Source of the DNA: Atlanticothrix silvestris CENA357
GTDB taxonomy: Bacteria; Cyanobacteriota; Cyanobacteriia; Cyanobacteriales; Nostocaceae
DNA length: 44,547 nt
Assembly: GCF_016056295.1 (NCBI RefSeq)
Contig: NZ_JAECZB010000071.1
Location: 42,060-86,606, forward strand
Direction: 5' to 3'
The position numbers and the translations under genes are program-made. A model generated the notes under the pieces. It had not been told where the DNA came from. It worked only from the letters and a program-made list of their open reading frames with translations, and did not search any database. Positions 16,427 through 26,000 of the stretch are shown here, in pieces; within the stretch, counting starts at the first letter, position 1, and every line of letters starts with the position of its first letter.

Positions 16427-16522
16427 TTAACCACCTGCGGCAAAAGTCGCCATAATCACAACTGAAAGTAAAATACCAGGGGTAAGTAGTGTAACTAGTA
16501 ATAAAAGTTCGTGAGCTGTCAT
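16427..16522 (-). CDS. 31-residue single-TM peptide
   Basis: A short ORF encoding 31 residues, MTAHELLLLVTLLTPG then a second hydrophobic run ending FAAGG. It is essentially one transmembrane helix with a short polar N-terminus. An AGGAAAG sequence lies 8-14 nt before the ATG, which supports translation. The size and composition resemble the small subunits that decorate photosynthetic and NDH complexes. I do not recognise it as a known Psb, Psa, Pet or Ndh subunit. It lies 109 bp downstream of the MidA-type methyltransferase on the same strand, in a neighbourhood that includes ndhH. Confidence 0.55.
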   Translation of the reverse strand: MTAHELLLLVTLLTPGILLSVVIMATFAAGG

Positions 16523-16631
16523 AATTATTACTTTCCTAGTGTCTTTAACTGCACAGTAATCAATGTCATGCTAATCCATATCAGATAGATACAGCATTGT
16601 TAAATATACTTTTAACTTTTCACACTTACCT

Positions 16632-17810
16632 TTACTCTGGCACAGTTAATCCTTTCAGCAATTGAGAATTTTCTTTTTCATTAAGTCCTTTGCTTTGAAC
16701 TAGGACTCCAAAACCGCCCAATCCCATAGGGTCTAACAGTTGGTGTAGTGATTCCCGTCGTCGCAGTAAATCGGAGATGGGTAGTTTTTGATGCGAGATG
16801 GCAGCGATGCGATCGCCCAAACCCAAAGCCATCAAAAATAAACCCTGTTGCGTAAACCCGACTTTTTCTAAATCATACCCCTTACCCGATCGCTCTAAAG
16901 CTGTAAAATCAACATGGGCGGTGATGTCTTGCTGACCAATGTTGATATAGGGGTTGTTGTGGTAACGATGCTGATAATAGCACTGTAGCGTTCCTTGCGA
17001 TCGCCTGGGATTATAATAACGACTGGCAGGGTAGCCATAATCAATTGTTAGCACATACCCTCTGTGCAAGCGGTCTGCTACTATACCCAACCAATCAACA
17101 GCAGCTAAATTAATTTCACTACGATAGCCATCTGCATAAACACTTTGCGACAAATCAACGCCCACTAGATCCAAATATTGTGTTAATTGCGGTGTAGATG
17201 GTTCCCCTGTGACTTCCACAATCCTGGGAACAGAAGCAGAAAATACTTCTTGGGTTGTCACATAAACTTCTTGCAGTTTCCCCGCTTCTAAGATGAATTG
17301 ATGCACTGGTAACGCATCTACTAATTCATTAGAAAAAAAGCAGCCAGTAATTGAATTAGTTGGTATTTCCTCTAAATTGTACCAACGTACAGAAAAACCT
17401 TGTAAACGCTGCTGCTGTTCTTGCCTTAATGCTGGGGATTTCTCCACAATTAAATACTCCAGCGCTGCTAAAAAATTTGGGTGGTGCAGTTTAATACATT
17501 CGAGGATATGCAACGCCAGCAGTCCTTGTCCTGCTCCCATTTCTACCAGAAAAAAGGGTACAGGTTGCCCTAAAATCTCCCACATTTGGACAAATTGTGC
17601 CGCCAGTAATTCGCCAAAATCAGCGCCGAGATTAGAAGAAGTGAAAAAATCACCACTTTTAAACCCAATTTTGACTGCATTGCTGGAATAGTAGCCGTGT
17701 TCAGGGTGATATAGCGCCATGTCCATGTATTCAGCAAAAGTAATTCGCCTTTGAGGACTGACTGCAATGCGATTAGTTATGGCTGCACACAGCGCGGGAT
17801 TGGAATCCAT
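16632..17810 (-). CDS. MidA/NDUFAF7-type SAM-dependent methyltransferase
   Basis: A 392-residue class I methyltransferase of the MidA/NDUFAF7 (COG1565) family. The family N-terminus is present (ITFAEYMDMALYHPEHGYYS, then the DFFTSSNLGADFGELLA segment). The SAM-binding motif I is VEMGAGQGLLALHIL, and NELVDALPVHQF follows. In mitochondria NDUFAF7 dimethylates an Arg of the complex I subunit NDUFS2 during assembly. The cyanobacterial counterpart of NDUFS2 is NdhH, encoded 1.2 kb upstream on the same strand, which supports a role in NDH-1 maturation. It starts 16 bp after a GAF-domain gene, so the two are probably co-transcribed. The target in cyanobacteria is inferred, not known. Confidence 0.87.
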   Translation of the reverse strand: MDSNPALCAAITNRIAVSPQRRITFAEYMDMALYHPEHGYYSSNAVKIGFKSGDFFTSSNLGADFGELLAAQFVQMWEILGQPVPFFLVEMGAGQGLLALHILECIKLHHPNFLAALEYLIVEKSPALRQEQQQRLQGFSVRWYNLEEIPTNSITGCFFSNELVDALPVHQFILEAGKLQEVYVTTQEVFSASVPRIVEVTGEPSTPQLTQYLDLVGVDLSQSVYADGYRSEINLAAVDWLGIVADRLHRGYVLTIDYGYPASRYYNPRRSQGTLQCYYQHRYHNNPYINIGQQDITAHVDFTALERSGKGYDLEKVGFTQQGLFLMALGLGDRIAAISHQKLPISDLLRRRESLHQLLDPMGLGGFGVLVQSKGLNEKENSQLLKGLTVPE

Positions 17811-17826
17811 TTAAAAATTTTAAAGT

Positions 17827-18366
17827 TTAACTTTCTAAAATATTAGAATCTGTTGCCAAAGTTTGTGCTGCTGTTTGCATCAGTTCTACATCTGATTGTG
17901 ACCAAGAACAAGGGGTTTGACAGTGATGAGCTACTAGTAATCCCCATAATCCTTTGGGTATCAAAATTGGTACAGCCAAATTAGCACGAACCTGGATACT
18001 ACGGAGAAAATCTCGATGACATGGATGAATTGCTTCTAATTCAATATCAGCGATCGCTCTGACTCGTCCAGCCAAGTATAAAGCAGCATACTCATCATTA
18101 AAACAATTATCTGCACCAGTTGAACCTAATATAGAAAATTTATCATCACTTAAAGATTCAAAAGTTACCTGTCCTTGCCATTGCCAGTAAAAGTAATATA
18201 AAACCACGCGATCAACTTGAAGCGACTCTCTTAGTTGATTCGTTGTTTGGCGAATTAATGCATCCCGGTGCATTTTTTTTATCAGGCTATTAAGGACTCT
18301 TTGTAAACCCTGTTCAGTACGTCCATTCGGGCTTGGATCAAATTCTGAGTGGGGATGAATTTGCAC
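17827..18366 (-). CDS. Stand-alone GAF protein with DXCF cyanobacteriochrome cysteines
   Basis: 179 residues, almost entirely one GAF domain (about 25-175) with no output domain. It has the canonical bilin-attachment context I-H-P-C-H-R-D-F-L (Cys116-His117), followed by QVRANLAVPIL and LWGLLVAHHC as in cyanobacteriochromes. It also has D-N-C-F (Asp86-Cys88-Phe89), the DXCF second-cysteine motif of blue/green-type photoreceptors. The spacing between the two Cys is 28, the same as Cys494 and Cys522 of TePixJ. The start is a GTG with no clear ribosome-binding site; ATG at residue 32 is an alternative but would clip the first GAF helix. Sixteen bp separate it from the MidA-type gene. Bilin binding is inferred from motifs. 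Confidence 0.8.
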   Translation of the reverse strand: MQIHPHSEFDPSPNGRTEQGLQRVLNSLIKKMHRDALIRQTTNQLRESLQVDRVVLYYFYWQWQGQVTFESLSDDKFSILGSTGADNCFNDEYAALYLAGRVRAIADIELEAIHPCHRDFLRSIQVRANLAVPILIPKGLWGLLVAHHCQTPCSWSQSDVELMQTAAQTLATDSNILES

Positions 18367-18871
18367 AGTTTTAAATTTTACGACTAGGTAAATGCTGCCG
18401 GATTTATATAGTAATTTATTACACTTTATTTAAATACATTTTTGTATTGATAGCAGCAATTCAATTTTAACAAAACACAATACTATCCAACCTCTTGGTA
18501 AATTTTAAATAAATTCTTAATAAGTTGCAAGTTTTAATTAATCTGTACTAGAGAGGATACCAAATTATAAATTTAGTGTTAAAAATATTAGAATTTTATA
18601 GATAATATGTATCTTGAGTTTTTTATAGCATAAATTATTTATTGCGATCTAATCTGCAAGGTTTCATCAAATCACAAGTCAGTTTGTATTCAGAGTTACA
18701 GAAAATCATTAGTAAATATAGTTCAGATAAGACCAAAACACTTGTAGAGACGGCGATTTATCGCGTCTCAAAAACTCTAACGCAATTCGCAATTAAAGAA
18801 CTTAGATGCAGCAAAGTTTTCAGGGTTTACATCTGTATAAGATTTTTCCTGAAATGGTATTACATTAGATA
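18367..18871. other. AT-rich spacer with a REP-like hairpin
   Basis: About 500 bp upstream of the GAF gene, towards the MITE at the ndhH end. It is strongly AT-rich, includes a gagacg/cgtctc hairpin at 18747-18769, and probably holds the GAF-MidA promoter. The ORFs read here are not protein-like. Confidence 0.55.
18747..18769. repeat. 'gatttatcgcgtct' repeat family, palindromic copy
   Basis: gagacg (18747-18752) pairs with cgtctc (18764-18769) around gcgatttatcg. The core gatttatcgcgtct recurs at 27035-27048 and 31824-31837 in other spacers. The related gtagagac/gtctctac palindrome occurs at 18931-18961 and inside coaX. Confidence 0.65.
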
Positions 18872-18879
18872 GATATTTT

Positions 18880-18991
18880 GGCGTTGCTGATTTCATGTAT
18901 GAAAATGATTCTGCATGATATTAAAATTCTTGTAGAGACGTTGCATTGCAACATCTCTACATCTGGATTTATACCGCAATTCAGCAACGCC
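18880..18991. mobile_element. 112-bp MITE with 8-bp target duplication abutting the ndhH stop
   Basis: The terminal inverted repeats ggcgttgctga (18880-18890) and tcagcaacgcc (18981-18991) are perfect. The 8-bp direct repeat gatatttt flanks the element at 18872-18879 and 18992-18999. The right duplication touches the ndhH stop codon (19000-19002). The interior carries a 15-bp stem with one mismatch (18931-18961, tgtagagac type) that could fold at the 3' end of the ndhH transcript. It has no coding capacity. The parent element is not identified. Confidence 0.82.
18931..18961. terminator. Hairpin inside the MITE, downstream of ndhH
   Basis: tgtagagacgttgca (18931-18945) pairs with tgcaacatctctaca (18947-18961) with one mismatch. 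It lies about 40-70 bp past the ndhH stop and may serve as its transcript-end structure. Confidence 0.5.
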
Positions 18992-18999
18992 GATATTTT

Positions 19000-20184
19000 C
19001 TACCTATCCACAGACCCCATAATCACGTCAACGCTGCCGAGAATCACTACAATATCCGCAACTTTCATCCCCCGCAGTAATTCAGGGACAATCTGGAGAT
19101 TGTTGAAATCCGCCGGGCGAATTTTCCACCGCCAAGGGAAGACGTTATCATCGCCAACTAGATAAATTCCTAGTTCACCTTTACCGCTTTCGACACGGGA
19201 GTAGATTTCACCTTTGGGCATCTTAAAGGTAGGCGAAACTTTCTTACCAATGTACTGATAATCAAATCCATCCCACTCTGATTTTTTACCAGCAGCTAGG
19301 CGCTTGGCTTCCAGGTTTTCGTAGGGGCCTCCAGGTAGCCCTTTGATGGCTTGGCGAATAATTTTGACAGATTCGCGCATTTCTCGCATCCGCACCACAT
19401 AACGGGCAAAGCAATCACCAGCGGTTTCCCAATGCACATCCCAGTCAAAATCGTCGTAGCATTCATAATGGTCTACTTTCCGTAGATCCCATTTCACCCC
19501 AGAGGCGCGTAACATTGGCCCAGACAATCCCCAGTTAATCGCTTGTTCGCGAGTAATAGTGCCAATGCCTTCAATACGCCGCCGGAAAATCGGGTTATTA
19601 GTAACCAAACGTTCGTATTCATCAATTTTAGGCAACAAGTAGTCGCAAAAGTCTAAACACTTATCTACCCAACCATAAGGCAAATCAGCAGCCACGCCAC
19701 CAACGCGGAAATAGTTGTTGTTCACCATCCGGTAGCCTGTGGCGGCTTCCCACAAATCGTAAATCATCTCCCGTTCCCGGAACTGGTAGAAGAAGGGAGT
19801 TTGAGCGCCCACATCAGCCAGGAATGGGCCAAACCACAGCAAGTGATTAGCGATGCGGTTCAATTCCAGCATGATCACGCGGATGTAGCTGGCGCGTTTA
19901 GGGACAGCTACACCTGCCAATTTTTCTGGGGCGTTGACAGTGACAGCTTCGTTGAACATTCCCGCTGCATAGTCCCAGCGACTAACGTAGGGGACATACA
20001 TAACATTAGTGCGATTCTCGGCGATTTTTTCCATTCCCCGGTGGAGGTAGCCGATGACCGGTTCACAATCAATGACATCTTCGCCATCTAAAGTAACAAT
20101 TAGCCGCAGAACCCCGTGCATTGAGGGATGGTGTGGCCCCATATTCAGCACCATAGGTTCAGTGCGGGTTTCTAGTCTTGCCAT
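19000..20184 (-). CDS. ndhH: NDH-1 subunit H (NAD(P)H-quinone oxidoreductase 49-kDa homologue)
   Basis: A 394-residue subunit of the peripheral arm of thylakoid NDH-1, close to the quinone site. The complex takes part in cyclic and respiratory electron flow and CO2 uptake. [29 protein letters not shown] and [11 protein letters not shown] identify the 49-kDa/NuoD family. Arg49 in YLHRGMEK aligns, by my count, with the NDUFS2 Arg methylated by NDUFAF7 in mitochondria. I choose ATG 20184 ([16 protein letters not shown]) because it gives the family length. An in-frame extension of 18 residues (MASTRFKSK...) is not family-like. The stop codon is directly adjacent to a MITE target duplication. Confidence 0.95.
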   Translation of the reverse strand: MARLETRTEPMVLNMGPHHPSMHGVLRLIVTLDGEDVIDCEPVIGYLHRGMEKIAENRTNVMYVPYVSRWDYAAGMFNEAVTVNAPEKLAGVAVPKRASYIRVIMLELNRIANHLLWFGPFLADVGAQTPFFYQFREREMIYDLWEAATGYRMVNNNYFRVGGVAADLPYGWVDKCLDFCDYLLPKIDEYERLVTNNPIFRRRIEGIGTITREQAINWGLSGPMLRASGVKWDLRKVDHYECYDDFDWDVHWETAGDCFARYVVRMREMRESVKIIRQAIKGLPGGPYENLEAKRLAAGKKSEWDGFDYQYIGKKVSPTFKMPKGEIYSRVESGKGELGIYLVGDDNVFPWRWKIRPADFNNLQIVPELLRGMKVADIVVILGSVDVIMGSVDR

Positions 20185-20542
20185 AAATTCCGTGTTCTCC
20201 AATTGTGAAAATTTTGACTTGAACCGCGTAGATGCCAACCAGACCCAATTTATGAAGAAGGGGAAAGGGGAAAAAGCGAGTGAAATGGTGGACAGATTTT
20301 CCGACTTGTAGCAACTGCCATCAAGTGGGGTTGCGACCTAATTCATTCCTTTAACCTTTAACCTTTACCCCTCTTTTTTATAGTGTCTGCCAAAATCAGG
20401 TTTTTAAGGACAATATTTTTCGGGAAACAGCCCTACATGTATTGCCCTTACAGGAGTATGTTGGAGAGGGGGTGGCAGCAAAGGGATTTTATTTGATGTT
20501 TCATTTTGTTTCACTTCTTCAACTATTATATGGAAGCTAGAT
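20185..20542. other. Spacer between divergent ndhH and rsmH
   Basis: 358 bp presumed to contain both divergent promoters. It includes gggaaagggg-type low-complexity sequence near 20256-20275 and a cctttaacctttaaccttta repeat near 20346-20370. I see no gene and no clear operator. Confidence 0.55.
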
Positions 20543-21418
20543 ATGCAAGGAATTGAGGCACAGGAATTTTTTCATGTGCCAGTCTTAAGCGGGGAAGTCA
20601 TTGAGGGTTTGGCAGTGCGTCCCGGCGGATATTATTTAGATGCAACAGTAGGCGGCGGTGGTCATAGTCGCCTGATCTTAGAAGCTGCTGCAAATGTGCG
20701 GCTGATGGCGGTTGACCAAGATGAGGATGCTTTAGCAGCGGCACAGCAGCACTTAGCTGAGTATGGAGAACGGGTACAATTTAACTACAGCAATTTTGCG
20801 AAATATAAATTTACTCCTAACACTTTTGACGGCATCCTCGCTGATTTAGGAGTGAGTTCTTACCATTTAGACCAGCCAGAACGGGGTTTTAGCTTTCGCC
20901 ACACAGCAAATTTGGATATGCGAATGGATCGGGGGCGATCGCTCACGGCAGCCGATGTGATCAATGATTGGGATGAAGCAGAATTAGCAGAAATTTTCTT
21001 TAAATACGGTGAAGAACGATTATCAAGACGGATTGCGAGGCGGATTGTAGAAAAACGTCCGTTTCACACCACTACAGAACTAGCAGAGGCGATCACTTAT
21101 GCTGTTCCCCCAAAATACCGTTATGGCAGGATTCACCCTGCTACACGTGTTTTTCAAGCATTACGAATTGCCGTCAACGACGAGTTAAAAGCCTTAGAAA
21201 CCTTCTTGGATCAAGCCACAAACGCTCTAGTTCCAGGTGGCAGAATTGCCATCATCAGTTTTCACAGCCTAGAAGACCGCATTGTCAAGCATGGTTTACG
21301 AAATTTACCTTTAATGAAAGTCTTGACCAAAAAGCCAATCACTGCACAAGAAGAGGAAATTGCTCATAACCCGCGATCGCGCTCTGCCAAACTCAGAATA
21401 GCAGAGAAAATCGAGTAA
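20543..21418 (+). CDS. rsmH: 16S rRNA (cytosine1402-N4)-methyltransferase
   Basis: A 291-residue RsmH (MraW) enzyme that methylates N4 of C1402 in the ribosomal P site. The N-terminus [15 protein letters not shown] is typical. The SAM-binding motif reads [17 protein letters not shown], and the rest of the family pattern follows: [23 protein letters not shown], then [12 protein letters not shown] and [12 protein letters not shown]. The length is slightly below 300, normal for cyanobacteria. It is divergent from ndhH. No mur or fts gene cluster is nearby, unlike in many bacteria. Confidence 0.95.
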   Translation: MQGIEAQEFFHVPVLSGEVIEGLAVRPGGYYLDATVGGGGHSRLILEAAANVRLMAVDQDEDALAAAQQHLAEYGERVQFNYSNFAKYKFTPNTFDGILADLGVSSYHLDQPERGFSFRHTANLDMRMDRGRSLTAADVINDWDEAELAEIFFKYGEERLSRRIARRIVEKRPFHTTTELAEAITYAVPPKYRYGRIHPATRVFQALRIAVNDELKALETFLDQATNALVPGGRIAIISFHSLEDRIVKHGLRNLPLMKVLTKKPITAQEEEIAHNPRSRSAKLRIAEKIE

Positions 21419-21521
21419 GAAAGCAATTTGGTTAAGTTTTGAGTGAATTTAGTCTAGAATTTATTCCACAGCAAATCCCGATAATTGGCGCATTTTAGGG
21501 GTATGGAAACCGATGACCGAA

Positions 21522-21554
21522 CAATTCGCAATTCGCAATTCGCAATTCGCAATT
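21522..21554. repeat. Heptamer tandem repeat (attcgca)
   Basis: Four perfect attcgca units, ending in a partial fifth (caattg). It is a single-base variant of the attcgta arrays at 5762 and 26948. It borders the broken end of an IS630-type transposase fragment. Confidence 0.85.
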
Positions 21555-21671
21555 GAATCTTTCTGCTACTTTGCGAATAGATGTATTTCTCGCTTCGTAA
21601 ACGCTAATAATTTTCTCCCGCAGATCTACTGAGTAGGGTTTAATCTGATTTTTTACCTTTATATTTTTAAC
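21555..21671 (-). pseudogene. IS630-family transposase N-terminal fragment
   Basis: Read on the minus strand, 21641 to 21555 gives 29 codons: KPYSVDLREKIISVYEARN then TSIRKVAERF. This is the conserved N-terminal helix-turn-helix of IS630/Tc1-like transposases. There is no start codon in frame just upstream, where a stop is reached. The rest of the gene is missing, and the heptamer repeat begins at the break. It is a decayed relic. Confidence 0.72.
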
Positions 21672-21765
21672 TACTGTACCAAACCGTTACACAAAGTGCT
21701 GTATCGAGAATTAATTCTTTGATGATCGCAGAGTTAAGACTTGGCACTAACTAGCAACTAATTTT

Positions 21766-22092
21766 TTATGATTCTTCTATTGGTTTAATTTCACAAACTA
21801 GTTCATATACCACAGTCTCTGGTGGCTCAGTAAACAAGGGCATCATCTTTTTCAAGATACTTTGATATGCCTCGTTTTGATTGGCTGTCATTTCTTCTAC
21901 ACTTTCCCAAAAAATGACCGATATACCTTTATCAGTTCCTGGTTCTTGTAGCAGATATGCGCCTTTAAAGCCATTGGTATAAGTTAATACAGCTTCTTCA
22001 TAAAGCTTTTTTGCTGTTTCAAACTTACCCGGTTTGAATTCTCCAATCGCAACATGAGCGAATTTATGTCTGAGAAAATCTTGAAAATCCAT
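21766..22092 (-). CDS. ABM-like dimeric alpha-beta barrel protein
   Basis: A small protein of 108 residues from the preferred Met (MDFQDFL), or 115 from the first in-frame ATG at 22113. The pattern (HVAIGEFKPGKFETAKKLYEEAV, GAYLLQEPGTDKGISVIFWESVEEM, then Pro/Val-rich end) fits the ferredoxin-like fold of the antibiotic biosynthesis monooxygenase superfamily. Members include oxygenases, haem-degrading enzymes and non-enzymatic binding proteins. No catalytic signature stands out, so the substrate is unknown. It is isolated, between an IS remnant and a long AT-rich spacer. Confidence 0.65.
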   Translation of the reverse strand: MDFQDFLRHKFAHVAIGEFKPGKFETAKKLYEEAVLTYTNGFKGAYLLQEPGTDKGISVIFWESVEEMTANQNEAYQSILKKMMPLFTEPPETVVYELVCEIKPIEES

Positions 22093-22113
22093 TGTTTTTG
22101 ACTCCGTATTCAA

Positions 22114-23091
22114 GTATATTATCAGGCGCTACTACTAATAGTATTAGTGCATTAATTGGTTTTAGTTTTAATTTTGACATATAAATATAGCAGCTTTGCG
22201 ATGGCGTACCTGCCCGCCGTAGGCGATCGCTACTATTTCACTGTTTATGCACTTATTATGAGCAAACATACGGACTAGCTAGCAATTATCTAGGAATTCA
22301 TTTCATTTAAAATTCGCTGTTAATCGATAATTTACCTTTTCTATAGCAATACAATCACTAAAAGCCAATCTTAAAAAGAATTATCGAAAGTAATTGAAAC
22401 GTAATATTTAGCTTATTTAACTTCGATTTTTCAACTGAAAACTCGGAAACTTCTCATTATTTACGATTTATTCGTACTTTTCCGGCTTATTGCCACTATG
22501 GCATCACAATTATAAAAACTTATCTAAATTACCTGCTAGTAGTACTTGATTTTCACTAGCAGCAATCTTTAAATATACCATATTTAATGATCTCACCTCA
22601 GTCATCTAGATGATGACCTTTAAGTAAAAAATAGTAAAACTAGTATTTAATATCACTTAATTACTCACTATTTATTCAAGATAGTTGAAGCATAAATACT
22701 TATAATTACAAGGATAAATTATATAATTAGCAGTTAACTGTATGAATAAAAAAGCACATTTTTAATTTAGCGATCGCTATCCCAAAAAATAATTGCATTT
22801 ATTTCGTCAAAACAGGCCTGTCAAAACCATGAATTAAGGTAATCTTTTTAGATAACAGCTCATCCATTACTCATTTGACAATAGAATGAGTTTGACAAGT
22901 ACAAATTTTTATCAACCTCCCAGGTTGCATAATCATTTAGTTGATAACCGATGAATCGTGTTTCATGATCCTGAAATCCGCAATATTCATCAATAAATTT
23001 GATTTATACCGTATTAAATCTTAGCAACCGCTGATTGCCAACAGTTTTCTCACTTTAACTTTCGCTATATCGTTCTGATGTCGATAAGATA
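22114..23091. other. 978-bp AT-rich spacer before the hybrid kinase
   Basis: No supported gene. A short repeat with ccgccgtaggcgatcgcta (HIP1-containing) lies near 22215-22233. The rest is AT-rich with many short palindromes (for example gacaa/ttgtc-like pairs around 22875-22900). It probably includes a divergent promoter pair. A regulatory RNA cannot be ruled out. Confidence 0.5.
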
Positions 23092-26000
23092 ATGAGAATT
23101 GACGAATTAACTATGCGATTCCACGATCAGCTGATTGACTTACCTAATTTATATGATGTTATTGATTATTCTCCACTAACGATTAGTCCTGATAATTATG
23201 CAATCGATGCTGTTATCTTGATGAATCAGGAACGAAGTCATAGTTTATCACTGAACAGTTTTAATTCATCGTTAAATTCCAGCAGATGGGATTACCATGA
23301 AACTAACTGTATTTTGGTTGCGGAAGCAGGACATCTCTTAGGAATATTCACAATAAGAGATGTCATGAGAATCACAGCAAGTGGTGTAGATTTATCCCAG
23401 GTGAAGATGGCTGAAGTTATGACACAGCCCGTTATGAGTATGACGCGATCGCCTGATCAAGATATATTCACAGCTTTATCACTATTGCGTCAATATCAGG
23501 TTCACCATCTGCCAATTTTGGACGATGAAAGACAATTAATAGGAATAGTCACTGAAACTAGTCTGTTGCAAGCCTTTGATTTCATGAAAATGTACGGCGT
23601 TGTTTCAGCTCTACAGCAACACTTACAAAATCCTAATCATGATTTTGGGCAAGTGAATCAGCAAATAGAAGAAGTACGTTGCCAAACTTACAATTATTTA
23701 AAAGAATGGATTGATGCCCAATCTGCTGAAGTCATGCAAGTTAACCAAGAACTTCAGCAAACCCTCGAAGAACTCCAGGTAGCAGAAGAAAAACTACGCC
23801 AACAAAACGAAGAACTGGCTAGTACCCGCGAGACATTAGAATTGGAGTGCCAGCGTTACCAAGATTTGTTTGAATTTGCTCCAGATGGTTACTTAGTGAC
23901 AGATGTTCATGGCGTGATTCAAGAGGCTAATAGTGCCGCAGCAACTCTACTTTCTGTGCGTCAAAACTATTTGATAGGCAAACCCTTAGTTTTGTTTGTT
24001 GCTGAGCAAGGCCGTCATCAATTTATCAACCAACTGCGTAATTTCCAAGATAAACAAGAAGCAGAAATTGACATACAGCCACGAGAGGGCGAACCTTTTG
24101 TTGCTGAGATCAAGGTAGCTAGTGTTTACAACTCACATGGTCAGCGGGTCAGTTTGCAATGGTTGATTAGTAACATTAGTAAACTTAAACAGGCAGAAAA
24201 GGTATTACGCCAAGCATCTGAAGAATTAGAACAAAGGGTGATAGAACGCACAGCAGAACTTGTCGTTGCTAACCAGCGGTTGCGACAAGAAATTATTGAT
24301 CGCCAACGCACCGAACAAGCATTACAGCAAAGTGAAAATCTCTATCGCCAGTTAGTTGAAAGTCAAACTGACTTGATTATTCGTATAGATTTGCAGGGGC
24401 GGGTTAATTTTGCCAATATGGTGACGTGCGAAACATTAGGTTGGCAATTGCATGAGTTGCGCGGTCAGTCGTTGTTTGAGTTTTTTCCTCCAAATGAATT
24501 GCCACAAGCAATAGAAAATCTGAGAGTTTCAGCATTGTCAGCTAATTACTTGACGATTAGTGAACAACGTCTATTGACTGTTAACGGTTTTCGTTGGTTT
24601 CAATGGAACTTTGCTGCAATTCAAAATGAAGCAGGAGAGGTAGTTGAAATTCAGGGGGTAGGCAGAGATATCACCGATCGCAAGCAAATAGAAGAAGCGC
24701 TGCAAAAGAGTGAGGAGAAGTTCCGCCTGTTTGCAGACAACGCTCACGCAGTCATCTGGATAGAAAACTCAGACCCAGAGGAAGTCCTATATGTTAATCA
24801 GGCTTATGAAAGAATTTGGGGTCGTTCTTGCCAAAGTCTGTACAACCAGCCTAGCTCCTGGATGGATTCTGTTCATCCAGAAGACCGCGATCGCCTCATG
24901 GCAAAACTTCAGCAACATGATGATGGTGACTCTGCTAGTTTAGAATATCGAATTTTGCGACCCGATGGCTCAGTGCGCTGGATCTGGTCTCGTTACTTTG
25001 CCATGCACAATGAACAAGGAAATATTTACGCCTATGGTGGCATTGCCGAAGATATCACCGAACGCAAGCAAACAGAAGAGTCACTGCGAAGCAACGAAGA
25101 ACGACTGAGTTTAGCTTTAGAAGCAGCCAACATGGGGATATGGGACTGTAATCTTGTCACCAATGAATCAGTTTGGTCTGCTAATAATGGGCCATTATAT
25201 GGTTTACCTAGCGGTACTCTATGTCCAAGCATTGAAGACTACCTGAATAATTTTGTCTATCCAGAAGACCGCGAAGTTGTGGCTCGCTACCTTGACGAAG
25301 GAACTGGCTCTAAACTGGAATTTCGTGTTGTCTGGCCCGATGGCAGCATCCACTGGTTAAGTGCCAAAGGTCAGATTTGCTATGACGAAGTAGGTCAGCC
25401 AATACGCATGATTGGTACAACTAAGGAGATCAGCGATCGCAAACAAGCAGAACAGCAAATCCGCGAACAAGCAGCCCTACTTGATGTTGCCACCGATGCG
25501 ATTTTAGTACGAGATTTCCAAACCAAAATTTTATTCTGGAGTCAAGGTGCAGAGCGTTTGTATGGTTGGTCTTCAAATGAGGCACTGGGTAAAGATCCCC
25601 AAGAGCTTTTTTACAGAGACACTTTAGCTAAATTAGAAGCGGCTATGAAAACTGTAACTGAGCTTGGCTCATGGCAAGGTGAGTTACGTAAAGTGACCAA
25701 ATCTGGACAGGACATTATCGTAGAAAGCCGATGGACATTAGTGCGTGATGCCGCTGGGCAGCCTCATTCAATTCTTAGTGTTGATACTGACATCACCCAA
25801 AAAAAGCAACTCGAAGAACAGTTTTTTCGTACTCAACGATTAGAAAGTCTTGGCAATCTGGCAGGTGGTATTTCCCACGACTTGAATAATATTTTGACAC
25901 CGATTTTGGCAGCAGCTCAACTACTACAAACAAAATTCACTCAAGATCAAGAGCGCTCTCATCACCTACTCACAATCATAGAAAGCAATGCCAAGCGCGG

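Larger units (their letters stand above)
21419..21765. other. Spacer with heptamer repeat and IS remnant
   Basis: 347 bp between rsmH and the ABM-like gene. It contains the attcgca tandem repeat (21522-21554) and the IS630-type transposase fragment (21555-21671). Nothing else was recognised. Confidence 0.6.

Noticed and set aside
20185-20238. 18-residue N-terminal extension of NdhH
   Set aside because: NdhH proteins normally begin [16 protein letters not shown]. The extension is not family-like.
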